A DNA stretch of 64,000 nucleotides from Leptodontidium sp. MPI-SDFR-AT-0119 (Eukaryota > Ascomycota > Leotiomycetes > Helotiales > Leptodontidiaceae). The stretch is from assembly GCA_020726505.1 (NCBI GenBank), contig JAHLEZ010000006.1:2480001-2544000 (forward strand), read 5' to 3'. The translations under genes and the position numbers were made by a program. The notes below the pieces were generated by a model, which saw only the letters and a list, made by a program, of their open reading frames with translations, had not been told where the DNA came from and did no database searches. Positions 1 through 10,131 of this stretch are shown here, one piece after another. The first letter of the stretch is position 1, and each line of letters opens with the position of its first letter.

Positions 1-780
1 TTGACTCTCAGCGGACTCGTAGGGCCAAAATTCCTCGGCGGCGTCGCCTTACTCAACGCCTCTCTCTCCTCAACTGCCTTGCCCCCGTCGGTTGCCAACG
101 GAGCCTCGAGATTCTTCTGCGCTTGTCCCCCGCTCGGATTCTCATCATCGTCATCATCCACATACTCCGGTGGCTCTCCAAGCTCCTCCTTTGGTTTCTT
201 CGGCCAGTCCACCCCATATGTCCTCGCAATCTCCTCCAAATACCCATTAACAAGCTCCTGCGACGGCGGCGTGACAGTGAGTTTCTTCAACACCTTCTCG
301 CTAACCTTCTCATCACTATTCTCAATAGCCTCGAGCGCAAACTCCTTGCCGTACTTATCCACCAGTAGATTCCGCACCTGCTGCAACTCCTTGACATCCG
401 TCCTGGGCGCTGCATATATCAGACTCTTGACAGCCTCCTCCAAACCCGGATCGCAGGCCTGTGCCTCCATGAGTCCCGTCCGCGCAAGCAGGAGCTCGCA
501 GTATAGCTCGAGGATCTCGTGGAGTTCGGTGGTGATGTCGGAGCGGATGATATTCTCGACGCGGATCTTTGCAGATTCTATCTTACCGGCTTCGAGGAGT
601 TGGGCCATGGCTCGTCGTTGTTGCTTGGAGACTGCTTCGTCTTTCTGCTGGACCATTCGCAGCCTGGCGATGGATAGCTTGAGCTGCACTTTGAGCTTGG
701 CCTGGAAGATGTCAGTAAGAAATTATTTAGAGATAGAGAGGTATCAGGAATCTTACTATTAAAGAGGAAGAGGGCGCCAT
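1..780 (-). CDS. IST1: IST1-like ESCRT-III regulator, 3' end outside window
   Basis: The minus strand encodes an Ist1 family protein that in yeast and animals binds ESCRT-III and the Vps4 ATPase at endosomes. Exon 1 is 757-780 and codes for MAPSSSLI; a 55-nt GT..AG intron (702-756) follows, and exon 2 runs from 701 to the window edge, still open at base 1. The joined N-terminus is a basic helical run (AKLKVQLKLSIARLRM, then QQRRAMAQLLEAGKIESAKI, then RVENIIRSD), the diagnostic start of the Ist1 helical core. About 240 residues are visible, ending in an acidic linker (YVDDDDDENPS). The C-terminal region, where MIM motifs would lie, is cut off. The long plus-strand ORF over 1-762 is a shadow. 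Family assignment is firm; the start rests on the splice model. Confidence 0.88.
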
Positions 781-1278
781 TTGAAAAGATTTTATTGTTT
801 GCTTTGTCGCGGGAGAGGTTGTTGTGTAGAGGAAACGAGGGGTGCCTTGGACCTGGAATGCGATGCGATGCGATGATGAAGATGGCGGGGTCTGTCTGAT
901 AGTTACGGCAGCCACGGGAGACCAGAAGTGCTAGAAGTGAGGATGCAACTTTTGGTACAGGCCTCAAGTTTAGGCTCACCGCTTTCATTCTGCCCACGTA
1001 TTTTGGAGTGGCAGAACCGGGCGGTGAGCTTAAACTCAAGGCCGGTTCAAGCTTCACTCGGCTTCAACGTCAAGCATTAACAGCATTAACGCCTCAGTTC
1101 TAACTTCAGTATCTCTGCATTCAATTTAAGTCACTCTGCCGGGTCAATTGGCCTCTGTTGACCCCAAAGCAACACCCAATCCCCTCCTCGAAACGATGAC
1201 GGCGCGTCACAATCCAAACCTCATCCGGCAGCATAGGGAAATCTCCAAACCCTCGAATATACCCAAACCAACCCCATA
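781..1278. promoter_or_regulatory. Divergent intergenic region between IST1 and the FUSC gene
   Basis: These 498 bp separate two divergently transcribed genes and must hold both promoters. The sequence is of ordinary composition with a pyrimidine-rich part just upstream of the plus-strand ATG. I see no gene and no specific operator. Confidence 0.5.
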
Positions 1279-4200
1279 ATGGGTGCTACCTCTCCATTCA
1301 ACCCGAAACATGTCTCTAAGAAACTGGAACAATGGGTGGAAAAGAGGGCGAAGGCCATCTGGACCAACCTTCTCGCCAATCATCTATGGCAGAGGATGTT
1401 CAAGAACACTTTAGCAACCACAATTGCCGTCATATTGGCCCTGATACCGGCTGTTGTCCGAGTCTATGGCCCTGCCGCATATCTGGCTCCTATCACGACG
1501 GTGTTTGGACATCCAGGGAGGAGGCTGGGAATGATGGCCGAGAGTCTTGTTCTTACTGTCTTAGGATCATTACTGGGAGTTGGATGGTCTGTTCTTGGAG
1601 TGTACCTGTCAAGTCTTGTCTATGAGAACAATGCACCTGCAGCATACACAGTCAAGGGTGTATTCTTGGTGGTGGCCTTGATGTTTCATGGATTTCTAAG
1701 ATCCCATACCCCGAGACTCTTCATCTTCGTCTTGCTGTTAGTCATCGTCTCTGTGGTCAGCTTGACTGGTACCTCCACAGCTGTCACTCCTGCAAGTGCC
1801 ACTGTGATTCTGTATCCTATTCTCACAGCTGTGGCGATCTTGTTGTTGGTCAACATGCTGGTATTTCCGGAGTTCTCAAGTAGTTTCCTCGGTATTACTA
1901 CGATCGAGACTCTTGGGGAGACAGTTGGAGCTCTGAGAGATGCCGGGAAATACTTCATTACCATGGCCGAGCCAACTGTTGGTCAAGAGAAGATAGAAGA
2001 CGAGGCCAGTGCACCTGCTACAGCTGCCGAGGAGCCTGTGGAAAAGTCTAGCCGTCAATCGCCTTCATTTGTTCAAAAGATTCTCCGTCTTTTGAGGAAG
2101 AAGCGAGAAGAGCCACCAAAGTCAACAGCCGCGGAAAGGCCAAAATTAGTCAAGCTCAAGTCTTTGACTGATGCGAAGCCAAAGCTGCGTGCAAAGTTGG
2201 CCGGATGCAAGGCTGCACAACAGGAGTGTAATTTTGAGCTGGCTTGGGCTGTGCTACCTCCGAGAGACTTGAAAGTGATCAGTGATACCAACATGAACAA
2301 GCTCGTGGCAAACACAATAGCTTTGATTGGTGCTTGTGAGAGCAAGTATGCTCTCATGGGTGATGACAATGATAAAACCGACCCAGAGACCTTGGAGGAG
2401 CATGAACTCAAGACGCTTGAAAAAGCCGCCGGTCTTGAAAGCGGAGAAGAATCTTCTCGTCCAGGTACTGGAGTTGAGAGCTCGCATGACGAGTCAGCTG
2501 ATGAGAAGAGAGAAGCCAAAAGGCAGAGGAAGAAGGAGAAGAAACAAAAGTCGCGAAGCAAAAACAAGACACGGCTTCAACGGGAGTTAGATGACTTGGA
2601 GCTCATAAAACCCCACAAGGAGATTGCGTCTGGTGATATCGAGCTCTTGAAGTATCTCGTGGGTCGAATCACAAAACCGCTGGCAGATCTCCAGGATGCC
2701 ATTGACAGAAGCGTGGATGCCGTCACATCATGTCTAGCATATTGCTACGATGTTCCGAAACTGCCCTCTGGTGCAAGAGCTCCAACTGGCATCCAGCTAG
2801 AGGAAATCGATATCCGTGTCGATATCTTGACAATGGCATTGGCAGATTTCGACAGAGACTCGGCATCGGCTTTAGAGACTGCTGCGTCTCTCCATGACCT
2901 CGACCATCCCCAAGTTGATATCATGCCTCGTATGGAGACTTTTTTGGTGTCCTCTTTTCTACTGAACCTTCGTCAAGCCGCGCTGCATACACTACAGATG
3001 CTTCATCACTCGAGGCTGCTGGTAGAGAAGCGGCAAGCAAGACATGGACGGTCGCGGCTGTATGCTCCCAGGATCAATTGGCGAAAGTGGCTCAAGTCGG
3101 GTGGTGAGGATGAGCCATTTGCTTTGCCAGAGAACGCAAGGAAGGACGTGAGGACTGGCAAAGGGAAACATGAAGCTGAAGATGACGACGATTCCATCAC
3201 GAGCAAGGAGACTCTGCTCAACAAGAAGGATGTCGAGTCCGTTCCTCCAAAGGAAGGTTCCAAATCACCAGATCACAGCACACCTGCTAAAACGGCAAGG
3301 AAACGGCTAACTAAGCAAGGAACTCTGGTTCACCGTTTGCGCAACGGTCTTGCGGACTTCATTGAATATCTCGTTGGCAGCGAAGACTTTTTGTATGCTA
3401 TCAAACTTACAGTGGCAGTCTTCCTGGTCTCTTGGCCTGCCTTTGTCTCTAAATGGAATGTCTGGTACTCTCTGAACCGCGGTCTCTGGGCTTCACTGCA
3501 ACTTGTCTTAATTACTGAAGTCGCTATCGGGACTTCTGTCATGACATTCATGCTCCGAGCAGTTGGTACAACAATCGGTTGTATTTGGGGCTACGCAGCG
3601 TATCAAGCACGTAGCGGCGACCGAATACTTTGTGTGGTCATCCTCGTCATTGGCATCATACCTTCGACATACATTCAGCTCGGCAGCAAATACGTCAAAG
3701 CTGGGATGGTGTCTATCATCTCCATGACTGTCGTGGCCCTCGCCACTGAAGATGGTACTGTGCCTGGAAGTGCAACCGAGAACTTCTTGAAGCGTCTCAT
3801 TGCCTTTCTCATAGGTGGTGTGGTAGCTTTACTTGTTGAAGTCGTGCTATTCCCAGTTCGGGCAAGAGATAGACTTGTCGAGTCCCTCGCAGCCTCTATC
3901 CAGCAAATCAGCGAAATGGAAGCATGTCTAGCCTACGGCATCGAAACAGAAACAAACATCGATGTGCACTCAGCAGAAGTCTCAACCCGCTTCGACAGAG
4001 CTAGAGGGAAAGCTCAGGGTGCCCTCACAGCTGCTGAAACCTTCTTACCATTCTGCGCGAATGAACCTCGACTCAAGGGATCATTTGAAGGACTTGCGCT
4101 TGTCTACGCCGAGATCCTTTACGTCCTCCACGCTGTCATCGACAGAATGGACAACATGCTCCACCTTCGTCATGAGTACGGCTCTGGAGTCCTGGAAGAA

Positions 4201-4935
4201 CTGAACGAGAAAGTTTACCCTTACCGCCGGAACGTCGCAGCATCCATAACCATCGTCCTCTTCGCCGTGCATGAAGCACTCACCACCAAGCTCCCACTCC
4301 CACAATTCCTACCCTCGGCCCGCTTAGCACATCTCCGCATGGTGAACCGCGTGCGCGAAGTTGTCTTAGCAGGCGACATGCACCATCTCAACTCCAGCGG
4401 CCGTTCTGAGATTGAAATGTCGATGGTGAAGCGAGTCGTGCGTCAGAAATTCCTAAGCTGGAACGCAGCTAGCGCGGGACAGATCGAAGTAATCGAGTAT
4501 CTTGAAGAGCTCATTGACCTTGTCAAGCTTCTTGTTGGTGCGAACGAGTTCCGAAGCGGGATGTTGACTAGACCTAATTATAGAGGATATGTGGATAGGA
4601 TGCACATGGGACCGCAAGATGGCGTTATTGAGGATGACCTGGTTGTCGGCAAAGCTGGTGCCGATGGTGACGGCGGAGAAGAAGGCAGAGATATGATGCC
4701 TGAGCCTGTGGGAGAAAGAATGGCTAGCTTGGTAAGGAGACGGACTACGTTCTCGAGGAATCAGGAGGATAAAAGACAGCCTGAGATGCAGAAGGGTAAG
4801 AGCGAAGAGGAATTGCCGAGGTCGTTGCAGAGGGTTAGAAGTCGCAGGATTGAGGAGCTACATTTGCAGCGCACAAAAAGTCGAAGCGAAGAGGCGGATA
4901 GGAGGGTGGGAAAGGGTGTTGATAAATCTAGCTAA
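1279..4935 (+). CDS. FUSC/DUF2421 multi-pass membrane protein (putative ER or plasma-membrane transporter)
   Basis: A single-exon gene for 1,218 residues. It has the architecture of the fungal 'putative ER transporter 6TM, N-terminal' / FUSC_2 / DUF2421 (brefeldin A-sensitivity-related) family, related to aromatic acid exporters. The first hydrophobic bundle lies at about residues 45-230 (for example TLATTIAVILALIPAVVRVY). A long charged linker follows at about 230-480 with a lysine/arginine run near 415-435. A second linker precedes the second membrane bundle at about 699-860 (VGSEDFLYAIKLTVAVFLVS onward). The C-terminal part from about 860 is the soluble DUF2421 region and ends in a basic, serine-rich tail. 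Efflux of small organic compounds is inferred from the family; substrate and membrane are not visible. The ATG at 1279 is the first in the open frame. Confidence 0.9.
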   Translation: MGATSPFNPKHVSKKLEQWVEKRAKAIWTNLLANHLWQRMFKNTLATTIAVILALIPAVVRVYGPAAYLAPITTVFGHPGRRLGMMAESLVLTVLGSLLGVGWSVLGVYLSSLVYENNAPAAYTVKGVFLVVALMFHGFLRSHTPRLFIFVLLLVIVSVVSLTGTSTAVTPASATVILYPILTAVAILLLVNMLVFPEFSSSFLGITTIETLGETVGALRDAGKYFITMAEPTVGQEKIEDEASAPATAAEEPVEKSSRQSPSFVQKILRLLRKKREEPPKSTAAERPKLVKLKSLTDAKPKLRAKLAGCKAAQQECNFELAWAVLPPRDLKVISDTNMNKLVANTIALIGACESKYALMGDDNDKTDPETLEEHELKTLEKAAGLESGEESSRPGTGVESSHDESADEKREAKRQRKKEKKQKSRSKNKTRLQRELDDLELIKPHKEIASGDIELLKYLVGRITKPLADLQDAIDRSVDAVTSCLAYCYDVPKLPSGARAPTGIQLEEIDIRVDILTMALADFDRDSASALETAASLHDLDHPQVDIMPRMETFLVSSFLLNLRQAALHTLQMLHHSRLLVEKRQARHGRSRLYAPRINWRKWLKSGGEDEPFALPENARKDVRTGKGKHEAEDDDDSITSKETLLNKKDVESVPPKEGSKSPDHSTPAKTARKRLTKQGTLVHRLRNGLADFIEYLVGSEDFLYAIKLTVAVFLVSWPAFVSKWNVWYSLNRGLWASLQLVLITEVAIGTSVMTFMLRAVGTTIGCIWGYAAYQARSGDRILCVVILVIGIIPSTYIQLGSKYVKAGMVSIISMTVVALATEDGTVPGSATENFLKRLIAFLIGGVVALLVEVVLFPVRARDRLVESLAASIQQISEMEACLAYGIETETNIDVHSAEVSTRFDRARGKAQGALTAAETFLPFCANEPRLKGSFEGLALVYAEILYVLHAVIDRMDNMLHLRHEYGSGVLEELNEKVYPYRRNVAASITIVLFAVHEALTTKLPLPQFLPSARLAHLRMVNRVREVVLAGDMHHLNSSGRSEIEMSMVKRVVRQKFLSWNAASAGQIEVIEYLEELIDLVKLLVGANEFRSGMLTRPNYRGYVDRMHMGPQDGVIEDDLVVGKAGADGDGGEEGRDMMPEPVGERMASLVRRRTTFSRNQEDKRQPEMQKGKSEEELPRSLQRVRSRRIEELHLQRTKSRSEEADRRVGKGVDKSS

Positions 4936-5172
4936 ATTCCAACAAATTCCAACTTCGCATCTCTCGAGGCCAATGTTCAGCTTGTGTCACAACCGGCTGG
5001 CTAGATTCTGCTATACGGTATGTGGTACAGCCGGTTTGGTGAAACTTCAGGTGGTGGTACCAAATGTAATGGCTCAGCACTTGAGCAGCTTCTCGCGATA
5101 CACTGGTGCTAGCTACTGAAGCGGAGTACCCGACTTGGTCGATTCCCTCACGGCTTCTAGTTCGAATTCACC

Positions 5173-6036
5173 TTGAGGGCTTGCAAGCAGCGTAGAAGAC
5201 TTAGAATGCAAAATCCTACAGCGGCCAAAGAGGAGATTGAAGCCTCGATATGGACAGTTCGACCGTTGGATACAGAACAAACTGTACCGCAAAATGATAC
5301 TGCCCAGAACGATAACTTTACAGAGGACGCAATCCATGAATCAAACCTCGATACATCAGCAACACAACCCAAACTTGACACCCCACATCCCAGAGTCTGC
5401 CCAGGCACCTTTACAGGTATAACCATCGACCAAATCTCCAAAGTCAGCTCCAAAATGTTCGACATGCCCAGTAACCCAGGCTACTTCATCAATGACTGGA
5501 TGGGACTCGCCATCATCGACTTCCACAACATGGAAGTAGGCACACTACACCCTACATTCCTCTACCCCGTCAGCAACATCAACCCCGTCGAAGCCTTCTG
5601 GCGTACTCTGATCCGTAACCAAGACGACGAAGGAAATGTCCCGGAGAACTTGCATCTGGAGAAGAGCCGGTTCGGGAGTTGGTATGCCGCTTGCGTGCGT
5701 GCTATGGGTGGTAATTGGCAGGACTGGGATAGAGATGATGAGGTGCCTGGGAGTCCGGTACGTGCTTTTGAGAGGTGGGTTAGGAGGGCGAGTGTGGGCA
5801 AGATGTTCTTGAGGGGCGAGAAGAATTTCGTTGGCACTGTGGAAGGAGTTGCTAAGGTTGGGGATGTGATTTGTGTTTTCAAGGACTGTGAGGGTCCTGT
5901 GATTTTGAGGAGGATTGGTAGTGGAGATGATGAGGAAGAGAAGTGGACTCTTGTTGGAGAGGCTTATGTTTATGGTATCATGGATGGAGAAGCTTGGGGT
6001 CTGGGGCTGGATGAGAGGGCCTTTGTTGTTGTCTAG
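5173..6036 (+). CDS. Orphan C-terminal part of a HET (heterokaryon incompatibility) protein
   Basis: The open frame codes for 287 residues; ATG 5206 (MQNPTAAKEE) is an equally likely start. The last 70 residues carry the signature of the C-terminal end of HET-domain proteins: VGDVICVFKDCEGPVILRR, then WTLVGEAYVYGIMDGEAWGL. The middle part (EAFWRTLIRN, then a Phe-Gly-Ser-Trp block) also fits the C-terminal half of that family. The N-terminal HET domain itself, about 150 residues that normally precede this region, is absent, and nothing like it is visible between 4936 and 5173. Either this is a stand-alone derivative or a remnant of a full HET gene. HET proteins act in non-self recognition after hyphal fusion; a role for this truncated form is not inferable. 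Confidence 0.68.
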   Translation: MRACKQRRRLRMQNPTAAKEEIEASIWTVRPLDTEQTVPQNDTAQNDNFTEDAIHESNLDTSATQPKLDTPHPRVCPGTFTGITIDQISKVSSKMFDMPSNPGYFINDWMGLAIIDFHNMEVGTLHPTFLYPVSNINPVEAFWRTLIRNQDDEGNVPENLHLEKSRFGSWYAACVRAMGGNWQDWDRDDEVPGSPVRAFERWVRRASVGKMFLRGEKNFVGTVEGVAKVGDVICVFKDCEGPVILRRIGSGDDEEEKWTLVGEAYVYGIMDGEAWGLGLDERAFVVV

Positions 6037-7193
6037 TCTCGGCTACTTGACAAGATTTCAAATGACACTCAGAACTTTTGTGTAGTCGTCCCCCTTCTCT
6101 GTTCCTCCTAAACAAGCAATAGTCGTTCCTCCTGTGTAAGCTCAGGGCTTTATAATCGAGTGCTCGCAGATTCACAGGAGGAGGGCCGACTATTAGTTTG
6201 AACGAGTTAATAGTAGACATGGTCTCTGTGATGAAAACTCAAGTCTACCGTAACCTTGAGATGTTACCTGAACTCGCTCCCTTTCCCAAGAATTCTAGCG
6301 AGATTCAGTCTTGTTGACGGGTACGGATAGTCCACGATCCGTCCGTCGTCTTGAACTTCCAAAAGTACCGCTCACGAAACTTAAAAAGTAGTTATCTCTT
6401 TCCCGGAGTTCCCGAGCACATTACCCACATATAAACCGACATTTTTAATTTACTAGGTGGCGATCTAAAGCTTAACTTTAGCTGGATCCAGCTCTATGCT
6501 TGGGGTTTCGCCCGTCCGGTTTTACTTCGGGAAACGTAAGATTACCATCCGCCGGAACCTCCAGAGATCTGCGGGTGGCTTGGATGACTCTGACAAGCAC
6601 ATGAAGTGATTGTTGAGTCCAAAGAGCGAGGGGTTGAGGATGATCATTGACGGTGTGTCGTGTCCTAACTCTTAATGACGACGACGACAATGACGACGAC
6701 GACAACGACGACGTGAAGAAGCATGGATCAGATGCAAAAGTTGATGATGTTAGGCGGACTCTGCTTACAAGATCATACGTTTCCATATCCATCAGATCTG
6801 ATAACTTGATTGGGGGAAGATTGTACCTCAACGAAGTAACGACACTACTTGTTTTGAGGGAATTTCATAAACTGTTTGTTTTGGTAGCTCCATTCAGTGC
6901 CATCTCATTCATCTCAATTGTATTTGGCAGAGAAGTCGCTCTGTAGCAGCGAGTGGTGTTCAGGCTTAGCTTTAGTAGAACAACCAATTTGAAGTAGAAG
7001 AACTTCTCAACGTGAATACACCCAATCAAAACGCCTCCAACCATAGACACGTTTTCTACCATGAAAAACTCCTTCCACTTGCCAAGTTTCCTAAACTCTT
7101 GCCATTCCTCCAAACAGTCGCTCCTCCAACTCCTGCCCACAAGAAACAAATCAGACCGAAGCTCGACGCCAACCCCCCCCAACAAAATACCAC
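6037..7193. other. Gene-free stretch with a trinucleotide microsatellite
   Basis: About 1.15 kb between the HET fragment and the 3' end of the Zn2Cys6 gene. No supported gene is seen. Bases around 6674-6718 are an imperfect GAC/AAC trinucleotide run. The short frames that cross it encode only Asp-rich low complexity. Confidence 0.5.
6674..6718 (+). repeat. Imperfect (GAC)n microsatellite
   Basis: Roughly fourteen GAC-type triplets with AAT/AAC interruptions. It lies in intergenic DNA. Confidence 0.75.
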
Positions 7194-8534
7194 CTAGAAC
7201 GGAGAAGCTCCAGAATTCTCAGAGCCAACATAATTCGACAGGGGCGACCCATCCGTAGTGCTTCCGCTGCGTGTATCCCGAGTGTGTGGTAGTCCTACGG
7301 TCTCCATCGGCCATTTCATCCAATGGCTCATTCTCCCATTCAAGTCCCTGTCCACGAGCGTGAGTATGTACTCAGACCATCCTTCAAGCCACCATCTTGA
7401 TCCCCTCTTGTAAAGTTGAACACAATAGTACGCTAGAACTACTTGCCCTTCAGGGCTCCCAGCCAACAATAAAGCCAGATACTCGCACGATATCATCACA
7501 GGCCACCAGAACAGCGATTGGACTTCAGTCGCCGATCGGCCAACGAAGGTGTTCCGAAGCAATTGCAGTGTCTCGTTGAGGATCTTGGACAAGGAAGGAG
7601 TGCAGGTCTGAGTAAAATAGTCCGACAGGCTCTGAAAGTGAGAGTCGAAATCCGTGGTTATTTCCGCACCACACTCAGTCTCGATTTGCGCTGAACTAAC
7701 GAATCCCGCAAATGGTCCAGAGGACACCCATTCCAAACATGGGTTCACGATGGTCGCAACGCCTCTCAGCAAAATGAACCATTCCTGTACTCTCGAACAT
7801 TCCAGTTCAAGTCTCGGCTGACCACACGATGCCACGAATATCAAGCCCGAGCATGCAAATACGGCGTGACAATTCACGGACGTAATATCCTCCACCAGAA
7901 TCTTCCGGAAGGACTGAATTGTAGTATTGTAGTGTGCTATCGCACGTTCCGAGTACATCCTTGTGGTCTGCGGATCGTTTGAGCACCTCGCCATGTGTAA
8001 CCCAGACACGGAGAGAATAATATGTATCAGGAAGTCATACTTGAACGCCTCCTCGATGACTACAGTTCTGAACAGCTCGTTAACTTCTTTTCTGTCGGAG
8101 AGTGTGTCGGACGTGGTTGTGGTGAAATGGTGTAGGAGCTGCAGGTCGAGCAATTGATTTGGCAGAATTGGAGTCGCTATCTGGGATTCGAACGTGGGCA
8201 ACTGTTCGGCAGTTGCGGTTTCGTTGAATGAACAAGACACGCGGTGTTTGGTGCAAGGTGAGCATTGCGGACTCTGTTCGTCACACTCTTGTATAGTTAG
8301 CATTGCTTTGCTCCAGATCGTCCCACATCTGCTTGGGAAAGCGCTGGATGCGCATTACCTTGATTTTACGCCGCTTGCATTGGAGGCTAATCAAGGACTT
8401 AGTATATAATTGATGTCTTGGGATTTCGACAAAGGATTTGATTTCATCCTCAATCCTAGGTCATGGAGTGTTTCATGGCGAAGTATGACATACCAGCCTT
8501 TCCGTGACTTCTTATGTGGAAGACGTGAGCTCAT
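7194..8534 (-). CDS. Zn2Cys6 fungal-type transcription factor
   Basis: Three exons on the minus strand: 8494-8534, 8359-8386 and 7194-8285, with introns of 107 nt (8387-8493) and 73 nt (8286-8358, with a GCTAAC branch site). The joined product is 386 residues. The N-terminus is MSSRLPHKKSRKG followed by a canonical binuclear cluster: Cys14, 17, 24, 31, 34 and 41 with spacing C-2-C-6-C-6-C-2-C-6-C. The first intron splits the codon of Cys14 and the second falls just before Cys24. The remainder is a helical middle-homology-like region without a second recognisable DNA-binding motif, resembling short UPC2/fungal_trans_2 type regulators. DNA binding is well supported; the regulated genes are unknown. 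The protein is short for the family, which is often 400-700 residues. Confidence 0.87.
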
Positions 8535-9570
8535 AGTGCGAGAGGATGGTGGATCTGGTCTGAAGAGTGCGTGAATGTTGAGCGAGAAACTCTAAATCTT
8601 ACTGAAAGTCGATGAAGAGGATGTGAGAGGAGAAGGAATGATGCGTCACAATGCATTCGATGCGATCGGCCGGGGGGGAAACAGAAGCTTTATCGAAAAG
8701 ACAGAGCCACCTTCCAATGCAGCCTGGGCCATCAGCTGAAATTGACGTTGAAGTTGTGACAGAATTGAACGGAGAGACAGAGTTTATTTAGTCGCAAGGT
8801 GCTTCGTATCAGGCATATCTATTCCGCCAAGAGGAAAATTAAGCTTTACTTAGAATAGTATAATTTTTTGATTTCCAGTTTCCTGATTGGGCATTTGGCC
8901 CTTGCACTGCAGAAACCCAGAAGGCTTGGCGTAATAAATTCGCCAGCGACCAAGTATATCCACTGCCAAGCGAAGCATTGTGGCAACACGAATACGTATC
9001 CTATCATCCCAAGCTCCAACTCTCACTCAAGACTTTCATAATACTGTTTCAGATTATGCAAAAGTATCTTTTCTGGCTTCTGTGCTTGGACGAATTGCAC
9101 ATTTGTGCAGAAACACTGCCAATCGGGAATCATTTCCCAGCTCTTTTAACTTTGAGCTAGGTCTCACCAGGTTAGAAGGACTCCGCCACGGTCCAAGTTG
9201 GCAATCCTAGCATCCCGTTGTCGCCGTGCAGCCACTGGTAAGGCTTTCACCGCATTGTCCGGCGATTTCCAGGACGTGGCTGAAAGTAACACTTGCAATC
9301 GTTGATCTCGTACGACCTTCACTGAATCTAGAACTTGTCGGTCCTCGCTGTCTCGGAATCTCAGTGGGTTGATTCACACCTAAAGTTCATGGCAGAGACG
9401 ATGACCTGAAGCAATGCTGTAACATGCTGTTCTAGTGCTCGAGCGCCTGATGCCAGAGATGGCCCGTGGCTTTCACGGACCCCATTGCCGTTCTCGATCT
9501 GCAGATTTCGCCATTACGCCATTAAAACATGGGGAACGGTGGGGTAGAGGAGCATTTGGCATTTCTTGGA
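8535..9570. other. Upstream region of the Zn2Cys6 gene; no other gene seen
   Basis: About 1 kb with only short frames that resemble nothing. The part next to 8535 should contain the promoter of the minus-strand regulator. The stretch ends at the left inverted repeat of the 561-bp element. Confidence 0.45.
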
Positions 9571-9627
9571 TAAATTTAGGCCACAGCTAAATCGCCATAC
9601 GCAAATTGCTAAATCGCCATACGCTAA
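9571..9627 (+). repeat. Left terminal inverted repeat of the 561-bp element
   Basis: 57 bp, identical to the reverse complement of 10075-10131. Two 17-bp subrepeats lie at 9586-9602 and 9608-9624. Confidence 0.92.
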
Positions 9628-9706
9628 GGAAGCGAGCCGAAAATGAAGAGTGCATTTATCCTCACCAAAATTTCTATGAATAAGTATGTATAGTGCATAA
9701 CTAGGA

Positions 9707-9973
9707 TTATACCAGCTCATCAAAATCATCATCTGCTTCAAAGTCCGCATCCTGGGTATATACCTCAACCCCCCCAATTACCTCCCGCTGCATTAAAGTT
9801 GCAGTAAGTGTAGTAGCATCTTCAATACTATCTGTCTAGTACACTGATGATATGCCATGCATATATGCCCTCTCGCGGCGAGTGCCAGGTTCGTACAAAT
9901 CCCGGTGCCTATGGTCAAATCTTCGCATTGTTTGGAATAGCTTCATTTTTGATTCCCAGGGGTAATTACGTAA
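9707..9973 (-). pseudogene. Remnant of the 3' end of the parental element's ORF
   Basis: On the minus strand the frame from 9973 to the TAA at 9707-9709 is open for 88 codons apart from one TAG at 9836-9838. It reads as protein-like sequence: it starts with RNYPWESKMKLFQTMRRFDH, contains a basic YEPGTRRERAYMHG block, and ends in an acidic tail (DADFEADDDFDELV). An acidic C-terminus is common in fungal DDE transposases, but I cannot name the family. It probably codes for the C-terminal end of the transposase of the full-length parent; the stop would be a CAG-to-TAG change. Confidence 0.55.
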
Positions 9974-10074
9974 TTATGAATATTTATGATTTGCATCAGT
10001 GGCCCCTGCCACGCAGTACAAATTAGTATGGGACAGCGAGTTTGATAAATGACACCCGCCAAATCAATAAAATT

Positions 10075-10131
10075 TTAGCGTATGGCGATTTAGCAATTTG
10101 CGTATGGCGATTTAGCTGTGGCCTAAATTTA
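10075..10131 (-). repeat. Right terminal inverted repeat of the 561-bp element
   Basis: 57 bp, the exact inverse of 9571-9627, including both 17-bp subrepeats. Confidence 0.92.

Larger units (their letters stand above)
9571..10131. mobile_element. MITE-like non-autonomous DNA transposon, 561 bp, 57-bp perfect TIRs
   Basis: Bases 9571-9627 and 10075-10131 are perfect inverted repeats of 57 bp. Each contains two direct copies of GCTAAATCGCCATACGC with a 22-bp period, a pattern typical of paired transposase-binding sites. The outermost TA at both ends can be read as a TA target-site duplication, which points to the Tc1/mariner/pogo group, but the ends are palindromic, so the exact edge is uncertain. 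The interior keeps a minus-strand coding remnant (9707-9973). The element is therefore probably a deletion derivative of a full transposon. Confidence 0.85.

Noticed and set aside
1..762. 253-codon plus-strand frame at the left edge
   Set aside because: It is the Ser-rich antisense shadow of the IST1 coding sequence, which has clear family motifs on the minus strand.
9514..9777. 87-codon minus-strand ORF crossing the left TIR of the 561-bp element
   Set aside because: It runs through the repeat in a different frame from the protein-like remnant and shows no coding character.
9870..9900. GGTTCG-type tRNA B-box resemblance
   Set aside because: No matching A-box or cloverleaf arms around it; it lies in the transposon-derived remnant.
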